DNA from: Helicobacteraceae bacterium
GTDB lineage: Bacteria > Campylobacterota > Campylobacteria > Campylobacterales > SZUA-545
DNA: 5,199 bases
Reading direction: 5' to 3'
Assembly: GCA_031282285.1 (NCBI GenBank)
Contig: JAITEA010000233.1
Coordinates: forward strand, 1 to 5,199
Under the pieces are notes generated by a model. It did no database searches. It was not told the DNA's origin and saw nothing but the letters and a program-made list of their open reading frames with translations. Positions within the stretch are counted from its first letter, which is position 1; every line of letters starts with the position of its first letter. A program made the position numbers and the translations under genes. Below, in pieces: positions 1-5,030 of this stretch.

Positions 1-1157
1 CGGCGGCGAAACGCCAAGCGGAGTTCGAGGAGGCGGCAAAAGACGCCGATCTCTATGTCGCGCAGGTTCGCGATCGCGCCGCGCGCGTTACGCCCGATAT
101 GTTCGAGCGCAAATCGCCCTACGAGAAGCGGCGCGAGGCGCAAAAGCGGCTGAATCTGCCCATGCTGCCCACGACCACGATCGGCTCGTTCCCGCAAACC
201 GACGCGATCCGCAAAACGCGCCTCGCCTTCAAGCGCGGCGAGATAACCGAGGCGAACTATGTAGCCGCTATCAAGCTAGAGATCAAATATTGCGTCGAGA
301 AGCAGGAGCGGCTCGGGCTGGACGTGTTCGCGCACGGAGAGGGGGAGCGCAACGATATGGTCGAATATTTTGGTCAGCAACTGGGCGGTTTTTGCTTTAC
401 GCAAAACGGCTGGGTTCAGAGCTACGGTAGCCGCTGCGTCAAGCCGCCCGTGATCTACGGCGACGTGTATCGCAAAGCGCCGATGACGATCGACTGGATT
501 ACCTACGCGCAATCGCTCACCAAAAAGCCGATGAAAGGAATGCTCACCGGACCTATCACGATTTTGTGCTGGAGCTTTGTCCGCGAGGATTTGGAGCGCA
601 GCGAGGTATGCAAGCAGATCGCGCTTGCCGTGCGCGACGAGGTTATCGATCTGGAAACGGCTGGAATCAAGGTTATACAGATCGACGAAGCGGCGCTTAG
701 AGAGGGTATGCCGCTAAACGCCGCCGACGCGCAGGCGTATCTGAAATGGGCGACGGACTCGTTCCGCCTTGCCGCTTCCGGCGTCAAAGACGAGACGCAG
801 ATTCACACCCATATGTGCTACAGCGAGTTTAACTCGATCTTAAACTGGATCGCCGCAATGGACGCCGACGCGGTTAGCATAGAATCAAGCCGCAGTAAGA
901 TGACGCTGTTGGGCGCGTTTGAGAAGCAAGAGTACAAAAACGAGGTCGGACCCGGCGTGTACGATATACACAGCCCTCGCGTTCCCTCTACGGAAGAGAT
1001 AGCCGATCTGCTTCGCAAGGCGCTGCGCTATATATCCAAAGAGCGGCTGTGGGTAAATCCCGACTGCGGTTTGAAAACGCGAGGCTGGGACGAGGCGTAC
1101 AGATCGCTTGAAAATATGGTCGCCGCCGCCAAACAAGTACGCGCCGAACTCTCCTAA
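1..1157 (+). CDS. metE: Cobalamin-independent methionine synthase MetE, C-terminal half (5' end outside window)
   Basis: This enzyme (5-methyltetrahydropteroyltriglutamate--homocysteine S-methyltransferase) makes methionine in the cytoplasm by moving a methyl group from methyl-tetrahydrofolate polyglutamate to homocysteine. The frame is open from base 3 to a TAA at 1155-1157, giving 384 codons, about half of the usual ~750-residue protein. The ATG at 99 is internal: coding sequence continues upstream without a stop. Recognisable blocks are [15 protein letters not shown]-like [48 protein letters not shown], the QIDE homocysteine-site block, [24 protein letters not shown] and [11 protein letters not shown]. 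The zinc ligands known from E. coli MetE are all present: His (810-812), Cys (816-818), Glu (882-884) and Cys (1065-1067). The catalytic domain therefore looks intact. The protein ends at the normal family C-terminus. The identification is very secure; only the missing N-terminal half is unseen. Confidence 0.97.
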   Translation, partial: AAKRQAEFEEAAKDADLYVAQVRDRAARVTPDMFERKSPYEKRREAQKRLNLPMLPTTTIGSFPQTDAIRKTRLAFKRGEITEANYVAAIKLEIKYCVEKQERLGLDVFAHGEGERNDMVEYFGQQLGGFCFTQNGWVQSYGSRCVKPPVIYGDVYRKAPMTIDWITYAQSLTKKPMKGMLTGPITILCWSFVREDLERSEVCKQIALAVRDEVIDLETAGIKVIQIDEAALREGMPLNAADAQAYLKWATDSFRLAASGVKDETQIHTHMCYSEFNSILNWIAAMDADAVSIESSRSKMTLLGAFEKQEYKNEVGPGVYDIHSPRVPSTEEIADLLRKALRYISKERLWVNPDCGLKTRGWDEAYRSLENMVAAAKQVRAELS

Positions 1158-1159
1158 AC

Positions 1160-1266
1160 CGCCGATCCGCCGCTTGTCTGGCAAGATTTTGCTCGAGCGG
1201 CGGCGCGGATTATCGCGCCTTGTTTATTCGCCGCGTCGTTTGACGCGGGCGGACAAGCGATCGGCG
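1160..1266. repeat. Multi-branched inverted-repeat region between metE and sotB
   Basis: Almost the whole intergenic region folds on itself. Outer arms CGCCGAT (1160-1166) plus CGCTTGTC (1171-1178) pair perfectly with GACAAGCG (1252-1259) plus ATCGGCG (1260-1266), giving 15 base pairs with a 4-base bulge at 1167-1170. Inside lie three hairpins: GCAA/TTGC (1181-1192), GGCGCG/CGCGCC (1202-1219), and CGCCGCGTC/GACGCGGGCG (1229-1251, one bulged G, GTTT loop). An alternative stem, CCGCCGCT (1167-1174) with AGCGGCGG (1196-1203), competes with the outer arm and the second hairpin. The pairings are read directly from the sequence. Whether this is an RNA structure, a palindromic mobile repeat, or chance in GC-rich DNA is open. 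I see no flanking target duplication. Confidence 0.5.
1202..1228 (+). terminator. Probable intrinsic terminator of metE
   Basis: A perfect 6-bp GC-only stem, GGCGCG (1202-1207) with CGCGCC (1214-1219), closes a 6-base loop GATTAT. It is followed at once by the T-rich run TTGTTTATT (1220-1228). It lies 45 bases past the metE stop. The T-run is interrupted and the stem is short, so termination may be partial. It is also nested in the larger inverted-repeat region, which could compete with it. Confidence 0.55.
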
Positions 1267-1272
1267 AGGGTT

Positions 1273-1281
1273 TGATACAAT
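1273..1281 (+). promoter_or_regulatory. Extended -10-like element before sotB
   Basis: TGATACAAT has the TGn extension plus TACAAT, a 5/6 match to the -10 consensus TATAAT. It lies only 8 bases before the preferred sotB ATG at 1290. If it is used, transcription would start at or just before the ATG, giving an almost leaderless mRNA. This agrees with the lack of a Shine-Dalgarno sequence at usable spacing. I do not see a convincing -35 box upstream, where the sequence belongs to the inverted-repeat region. Confidence 0.35.
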
Positions 1282-1289
1282 CCGCCGCA

Positions 1290-2462
1290 ATGAACAAAGC
1301 TACTTCTTGGCTTGCGGTGGCAAGCCTATCGTTTTCGGCGTTTATCTTCAACACCACCGAGCTTGCGCCCGTAGGATTGCTAACCGCGATCAGCGCCGAT
1401 TTTAATATGGACAGCGCGCATACCGGCTATATGATCACGATCTACGCTTGGACGGTGGCGCTGCTGTCGCTACCGCTGACAATCCTGACGGCGAAGATCG
1501 AGCGCAAACGGTTGCTGATCGCGCTGTTTGCCGTTTTCATCGCCTCTCACCTGCTGATAGGCTTAGCGCAAAGTTTCGAGGTTTTGATCGCGGGGCGGCT
1601 TGGCGTGGCGTGCGCGCACGCGATTTTTTGGTCGATCACGGTACCGCTCGCCGTGCGTCTGGCGCCGGAGGGGAGCAAGAGCAAAGCCATCGGCGCGCTT
1701 GTCGCCGGCGGCTCGGTGGCGATGGTGCTGGGCGTGCCGATCGGCACGGCGATCGGTCAGGCGTTTGGCTGGCGCGTTACCTTTTTTATCATCGCCGCGA
1801 TCGCCCTGCTCGCGGCGCTTGCGATCATAAAGCTGCTGCCCGCGCTGCCCTGCCATAACGCGGGCAGTTTCAAAAGCCTGCCGATCTTGTTCAGGCGCGC
1901 CAATGTCGTCTGGGTCTATGTTTTGATCGCGGTAATCGTTACGGGAGACTTTACGGCGTACGCCTATATAGGACCGTTTCTGGAAGCCAAAGGCTACGAG
2001 CGATCGGTCGTGGCGTGGCTGCTGCTTGTCGGCGGCGGCGCGGGGCTGATTGGCAGCTATCTGTACGGCTTGTGGGGCGATCGCTTCGCCAAATTGACGC
2101 TAATCGTTCCGCTTGGAGCGCTGATCGCCGCGCTCGCGCTGCTTGAGCTAAGCGCGGTTAGCCTGTACGCCGTCTTTTTTCTGAACTTCGCGTGGGGGAT
2201 ATTTGTCGTGATGATCTTTATGAGTTTGCAATCGCGCATACTCGCCGCGGCAAAGGACGCGGCGGATGTGGCAAACTCGATCTATTCTGGCATTTTCAAT
2301 ATCGGCATCGGCGGCGGCGCTTATGTAGGCTCGATCGTATCGCTCGCCTACGGCGTAAAGTTCGTGGGCTACGCTGGCGCGCTGATCGTTAGCTGCGGTT
2401 TGGCGCTCTGCGCGGCGTATCTGATTCATACAAGCGAGCGGCGCAAAAAAGCTCGTTTTTGA
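1290..2462 (+). CDS. sotB: SotB-family MFS efflux transporter (sugar/arabinose efflux type)
   Basis: A 390-residue inner-membrane carrier of the major facilitator superfamily, drug:H+ antiporter-like. The closest family I recognise is E. coli SotB/YdeA, which exports arabinose and lactose/IPTG-type sugars. Near-identical family blocks are AFIFNTTEL-PVGLL in TM1, TIYAWTVALLSLP in TM2, IERKRLLIALF-VFIASH across the TM2-TM3 loop and TM3, AHAIFWSIT in TM4, AMVLGVPIG--IGQ-FGWR in TM5 (motif C-like), KSLP-LFRR in the central loop, and SGIFNIGIG-GA-VGS in TM11. Hydrophobic segments are consistent with 12 TM helices, and the length is normal for the family. An in-frame TTG at 1272 would add six residues, but the ATG at 1290 matches the family N-terminus better. 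GAGGG (1266-1270) is badly spaced for either start. The actual substrate cannot be told from sequence. The gene is separated from metE by a likely terminator, so it is probably not co-transcribed. Confidence 0.9.
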   Translation: MNKATSWLAVASLSFSAFIFNTTELAPVGLLTAISADFNMDSAHTGYMITIYAWTVALLSLPLTILTAKIERKRLLIALFAVFIASHLLIGLAQSFEVLIAGRLGVACAHAIFWSITVPLAVRLAPEGSKSKAIGALVAGGSVAMVLGVPIGTAIGQAFGWRVTFFIIAAIALLAALAIIKLLPALPCHNAGSFKSLPILFRRANVVWVYVLIAVIVTGDFTAYAYIGPFLEAKGYERSVVAWLLLVGGGAGLIGSYLYGLWGDRFAKLTLIVPLGALIAALALLELSAVSLYAVFFLNFAWGIFVVMIFMSLQSRILAAAKDAADVANSIYSGIFNIGIGGGAYVGSIVSLAYGVKFVGYAGALIVSCGLALCAAYLIHTSERRKKARF

Positions 2463-2524
2463 CGCGATCGCACAATAGGCGCCGCCGCTTAAGTTTTGAA
2501 TGGATATTGTATCGCGGCGTTTTT
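2463..2524 (+). terminator. Terminator-like region after sotB with two competing stems
   Basis: Two alternative stems share the same 3' strand ahead of a T-tract. Stem A pairs CGCGAT (2463-2468) and ACAATA (2472-2477) with TATTGT (2505-2510) and ATCGCG (2511-2516), 12 bp with a 3-base bulge. Stem B pairs CGCCGC (2480-2485 or 2483-2488) with GCGGCG (2514-2519), which is directly followed by TTTTT (2520-2524). Stem B plus the T-run is a plausible intrinsic terminator, though its loop is long (about 25-28 bases). Stem A is longer but ends three bases before the T-run. The region starts directly after the sotB stop codon. Confidence 0.5.
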
Positions 2525-2549
2525 CCGTAACCGTCAAATAGCGTAAATT

Positions 2550-2554
2550 GGGGG
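2550..2554 (+). promoter_or_regulatory. G-rich ribosome-binding site for the lipoprotein gene
   Basis: GGGGG ends five bases before the ATG at 2560. It can pair with the CCUCC of 16S rRNA through one G-U pair, and the spacing is suitable. This supports the ATG at 2560 over the in-frame TTG at 2548, which would overlap these bases and only adds four residues before the signal peptide. Confidence 0.5.
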
Positions 2555-2559
2555 CGTTT

Positions 2560-2643
2560 ATGATCTCTGCTCGTTTTTTGGTTTTCTCGCGATTCCAGCG
2601 GTTTGCCGCGGCAGTTTTGGCGATATTGGCGCTTATCGGTTGC
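2560..2643 (+). other. Lipoprotein signal peptide and lipobox of the triple FGE-like protein
   Basis: Residues 1-15 carry Arg5, Arg11 and Arg14. Residues 16-27 form an uninterrupted small/hydrophobic stretch. L25-I26-G27-C28 fits the signal peptidase II consensus exactly, and Cys28 is encoded by TGC at 2641-2643. The mature protein would start with diacylglyceryl-Cys28 and be membrane-anchored, with all three domains outside the cytoplasm. Confidence 0.85.
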
Positions 2644-4956
2644 GCGGCGAAAAGCGCAAATCAGCCAAGCGACGGCGCGAGCGAAACGATCGCGGCGCCA
2701 ACTCCCCCGGTTAAATCGGTAACGCAGCCGAGCGAAACGACAAATTCGATCGGCGCGGCGTTTGTGTTGATCCCCGCGGGCAGTTTCAAGATGGGTTGCG
2801 ATCCAAACTGGTACAATTGTAAAGATTACGAGCTTCCTTTGCATGAGGTTACTATTTCTCAAGCGTTTTATATGGGCAAATACGAAGTAACGCAGACGCA
2901 ATGGGTTGAGATTATGGGCGCTAATCCCAGCGAGTTTAAGGGGCGCGATAACCCTGTTGAAAGCGTAAGCTGGTATGAGGTTTTGAAGTTTATAGAAAAG
3001 CTAAACGATAAAGAGCCAAATATCATAATCGGCGGCAAACAATACCGCTACGCTTTGCCGACGGAAGCGCAGTGGGAATACGCCGCCAGAGCGGGCGCGA
3101 ATACAAGATATTACTGGGGCGATCAGATCGACGACGCTTACGCTTGGTATAAAGGCGTTTCCGATAAAACGACGCACCCCGTAGGTCAAAAACTGCCGAA
3201 TAAATGGGGCTTATACGATATGGCTGGCAATGTGTGGGATATGACCGCCGACTGGTACGACAAAAACTATTATAAAAACAGCCCGCAAAACGATCCCAAA
3301 GGACCATTAAGCGGCAAATCTTACGCCTCTCGCGGAGGCAGTTGGTATTTTGACGCGGAACGCTTGCGATCCTCGGAGCGCGCTTACGGCGAACTAGACG
3401 GCGAAGGCGACAATAATGTAGGTTTTAGGCTGGCGCTTGTAGAGGTTGAAAAAGACGAAGCGATAAAAACCTACAAAAACTCGATCGGCGCGCGGTTTGT
3501 TTTGATCCCATCAGGCAGTTTTACGATGGGTTGCGGCGGCGATAGTTGCCAAAGTAATGCGTCTCCCGCGCATACGGTTACCATATCAAAAGCGTTTTAT
3601 ATCGGCAAATACGAGGTAACGCAGGCGCAATGGTTTGAGATTACGGGCGATAATCCCAGCGAGTTTAAGGGGAGCGATAACCCCGTTGAAAGCGTAAGCT
3701 GGAACGACGCGCAAGCGTTTATTAAAAAGCTCAACGACAAAGAGCCAAATATAGTAATCGGCGGCAAACAATACCGCTACGCCCTGCCGACCGAAGCGCA
3801 GTGGGAATGCGCCGCCAGAGCGGGCGCGAATACGAACTACTATTTTGGAGATAAAGATTCGCGGGCTGGCGATTACGCGTGGTATAAAGGCAACTCCGAT
3901 AAAACGACCCACCCCGTAGGTCAAAAGCTGCCGAATAAATGGGGCTTGTACGATATAGCGGGCAATGTGTACGAATGGACTGCCGACTGGAAAGACGCAA
4001 ATTACTACAAAGAAAGCCCCGAGATCGACCCAAAAGGCGCCGATAGCGGCGCCGAGCGCGTTATTCGCGGCGGAAGGTGGGCTGCTGGTACAGACCCTTT
4101 GCGTTCGGCGTACCGCGACAGCTTTGCGCCAGATAAATCGGATAACGATATAGGTTTTAGACTGGCGCTTGTAGAGGTTGAAAAAGAGGAGACGCCAAGC
4201 GCGGGCGCCAAAGAACCGCCCGTTACCGGCGGAGGCGATCTTGGAGCGTCAGACGCTTTGAGCGCGATAGAGTTTGTTTTGATCCCATCGGGCAGTTTTA
4301 CGATGGGTTGCGGCAAACAATGCGAAGACAACGAAACTCCCGCCCATACGGTCGTTATATCCAAACCGTTTTATATGGGCAAATACGAGGTAACGCAGGC
4401 GCAGTGGCAGACGATTATGGGCGTTAATCCCTCGCGCGTAAAAGGCGAAAATAATCCCGTAGAATCGGTAAGCTGGAACGATGTTCGGGAGTTTATTCAA
4501 AAACTAAACGCCAGCGAGCCGAATATGGTAATCGACGGCAAAAAATATCGTTACGCCCTGCCGACGGAGGCGCAGTGGGAATACGCCGCCAGAGCGGGAA
4601 GCGATACGCGATATTATTGGGGCGACGACGAGACAAAACTAGGCGATTACGCGTGGTATAAAGATAACGCCCAAGCGACAACGCACCCAGTTGGTCAAAA
4701 ACTGCCAAACAGATGGGGTTTATACGATACGGCGGGTAACGCGCGCGAATGGACTGCCGACTGGTACGACGAAAATTACTACAAAAACAGCCCTCAAAAC
4801 GATCCGGCGGGTTCTACGCGCGAGCAATATCGCGCTCATCGCGGCGGCGGCTGGTCTAATCCCGCCAATCTTTTGCGCTCGTCGCATAGAGACGGCTACC
4901 TGCCCAATTTTCGCAGCCACAATATAGGTTTTAGGCTCGCCCTTATTCAAGAATAA
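2560..4956 (+). CDS. Lipoprotein with three tandem SUMF1/FGE-like (formylglycine-generating enzyme fold) domains
   Basis: A 798-residue envelope protein. Residues 1-27 are a lipoprotein signal peptide: an Arg-bearing n-region, a hydrophobic AAAVLAILALIG core and a lipobox LIGC, with lipidated Cys28. The next residues are AAKSA, with no Asp at +2, which fits outer-membrane sorting. A Ser/Thr/Pro-rich spacer follows, then three FGE-sulfatase (PF03781-type) domains at about 62-297, 307-542 and 567-798. Each has VLIP-GSF-MGC, F-Y-GKYEVTQ-QW, NPVESVSW, YRYALPTEAQWE-AARAG, THPVGQKLPN-WGLYD-AGN, a GG-W block, LRS--R and IGFRLAL or VGFRLAL endings. Human FGE uses two Cys after the GGS block; all three domains lack them, so sulfatase activation is unlikely. 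No EgtB-like iron-binding histidine pattern is obvious. By analogy with other C-type-lectin-like FGE-fold lipoproteins, a binding or structural role at the cell surface or in the periplasm is more likely. Single-domain relatives are common; three in one chain is unusual. The function is unknown. Confidence 0.9.
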   Translation: MISARFLVFSRFQRFAAAVLAILALIGCAAKSANQPSDGASETIAAPTPPVKSVTQPSETTNSIGAAFVLIPAGSFKMGCDPNWYNCKDYELPLHEVTISQAFYMGKYEVTQTQWVEIMGANPSEFKGRDNPVESVSWYEVLKFIEKLNDKEPNIIIGGKQYRYALPTEAQWEYAARAGANTRYYWGDQIDDAYAWYKGVSDKTTHPVGQKLPNKWGLYDMAGNVWDMTADWYDKNYYKNSPQNDPKGPLSGKSYASRGGSWYFDAERLRSSERAYGELDGEGDNNVGFRLALVEVEKDEAIKTYKNSIGARFVLIPSGSFTMGCGGDSCQSNASPAHTVTISKAFYIGKYEVTQAQWFEITGDNPSEFKGSDNPVESVSWNDAQAFIKKLNDKEPNIVIGGKQYRYALPTEAQWECAARAGANTNYYFGDKDSRAGDYAWYKGNSDKTTHPVGQKLPNKWGLYDIAGNVYEWTADWKDANYYKESPEIDPKGADSGAERVIRGGRWAAGTDPLRSAYRDSFAPDKSDNDIGFRLALVEVEKEETPSAGAKEPPVTGGGDLGASDALSAIEFVLIPSGSFTMGCGKQCEDNETPAHTVVISKPFYMGKYEVTQAQWQTIMGVNPSRVKGENNPVESVSWNDVREFIQKLNASEPNMVIDGKKYRYALPTEAQWEYAARAGSDTRYYWGDDETKLGDYAWYKDNAQATTHPVGQKLPNRWGLYDTAGNAREWTADWYDENYYKNSPQNDPAGSTREQYRAHRGGGWSNPANLLRSSHRDGYLPNFRSHNIGFRLALIQE
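2743..3450 (+). repeat. FGE-like domain repeat 1
   Basis: First of three in-frame repeats, from NSIGAAF to about VEVEKDE. Its first loop is the longest, with Cys80 and Cys87 seven residues apart. The family block normally reading GNVWEWTADW is GNVWDMTADW here, losing a conserved Trp. The C-terminal segment after W262 is one residue longer than in the other two repeats and rich in acidic residues and Gly. It shares long near-identical DNA with repeat 2, for example around 2925-2972 versus 3654-3701 and 3031-3081 versus 3760-3810, at an offset of 729 bases. Confidence 0.85.
3478..4185 (+). repeat. FGE-like domain repeat 2
   Basis: Second repeat, from NSIGARF to about VEVEKEE. The first loop has Cys325 and Cys330. 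An additional Cys replaces the usual Tyr in the LPTEAQWE block (QWECAARAG). The GNVYEWTADW block keeps the family Trp. The GG-W block reads GGRW (W507), again with no FGE-type cysteines after it. The ending VEVEKEE copies the VEVEKDE ending of repeat 1, then a Gly/Pro/Ala-rich linker of about 25 residues leads to repeat 3. Confidence 0.85.
4258..4953 (+). repeat. FGE-like domain repeat 3
   Basis: Third and last repeat, from LSAIEF to the C-terminus. It is offset by 774 bases from repeat 2; the extra 45 bases relative to the first offset correspond to the longer linker. The first loop has Cys584 and Cys588. The central block is GNAREWTADW rather than GNVWEWTADW. It shares the ADWYD-NYYKNSPQNDP block with repeat 1 rather than with repeat 2, and the GSFTMGCG start with repeat 2. 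The C-terminal segment after W765 is Asn/Ser/His-rich. Confidence 0.85.
4852..4926 (+). other. C-terminal segment resembling a DGR-type variable region (hypothesis)
   Basis: Residues W765 to I789, ahead of GFRLAL, follow the layout seen in C-lectin/FGE-fold targets of diversity-generating retroelements: GG-W, then a short variable stretch with PAN, LRS--R, a variable stretch with a central Pro, R-N-like residues and IGFR. Of the 23 codons between W765 and I789, 18 end in C or T, as expected if they came from AAY codons by adenine mutagenesis. The matching segments of repeats 1 and 2 have 15 of 24 and 15 of 23. The same consensus also occurs in FGE-like proteins without any retroelement, and no template repeat or reverse transcriptase lies in the window. 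Confidence 0.25.
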
Positions 4957-4963
4957 CTTCGAT

Positions 4964-4989
4964 CGCCGCTATTTTCGCCAATAGCGGCG
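4964..4989. terminator. Perfect 10-bp hairpin between convergent genes
   Basis: CGCCGCTATT (4964-4973) pairs perfectly with AATAGCGGCG (4980-4989) around the loop TTCGCC. It begins eight bases after the stop of the lipoprotein gene. Neither strand has a T-run directly after it, so it is not a textbook intrinsic terminator. It may still stabilise mRNA 3' ends or act from both sides between the convergent genes. Confidence 0.5.
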
Positions 4990-4996
4990 CAAGCGG

Positions 4997-5030
4997 TTAG
5001 CGCTAAAACGATTTTAGAGAGATTAATCTC
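4997..5030. repeat. Cluster of short palindromes at the convergent gene junction
   Basis: Three further inverted repeats follow the main hairpin: TTAGCGCTAA (4997-5006), CTAAAA/TTTTAG around a 3-base loop (5003-5017, overlapping the first), and the perfect 12-base palindrome GAGATTAATCTC (5019-5030). The last overlaps two bases of the stop codon of the minus-strand gene. The A/T-rich hairpin 5003-5017 could serve as a weak terminator. A role as a protein-binding operator is possible but not shown. Confidence 0.4.

Noticed and set aside
99..101. ATG at 99 as the start of metE
   Set aside because: The same frame is open upstream to the window edge, and MetE needs a large N-terminal half; the ATG is internal.
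1272..1274. TTG at 1272 as the sotB start
   Set aside because: The SotB family N-terminus aligns with the ATG at 1290, and GAGGG sits only one base from the TTG, too near to act as its ribosome-binding site.
2541..2549. GCGTAAATT as a -10 box for the lipoprotein gene
   Set aside because: Only a 4/6 match with no convincing -35, and so close to the ATG that the ribosome-binding site would be left out of the transcript.
2548..2550. TTG at 2548 as the lipoprotein start
   Set aside because: It overlaps the G-rich ribosome-binding site, and the ATG at 2560 gives a normal signal peptide with good spacing.
3343..4150. DGR variable regions in repeats 1 and 2
   Set aside because: Several codons in the variable loops (for example GAA, GCG, AAA, ACA) end in A or G and cannot come from AAY by adenine mutagenesis. 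These segments are also internal to the protein rather than at its end.
276..4950. Many long antisense and alternate-frame open frames across metE, sotB and the lipoprotein gene
   Set aside because: They overlap strongly supported genes, have Arg/Ala/Pro-skewed composition typical of frame shadows, and show no domains or start signals.
2560..4956. Active formylglycine-generating enzyme or EgtB-type sulfoxide synthase
   Set aside because: The FGE catalytic cysteines are missing in all three repeats, and no EgtB-like iron-binding histidine arrangement is visible.
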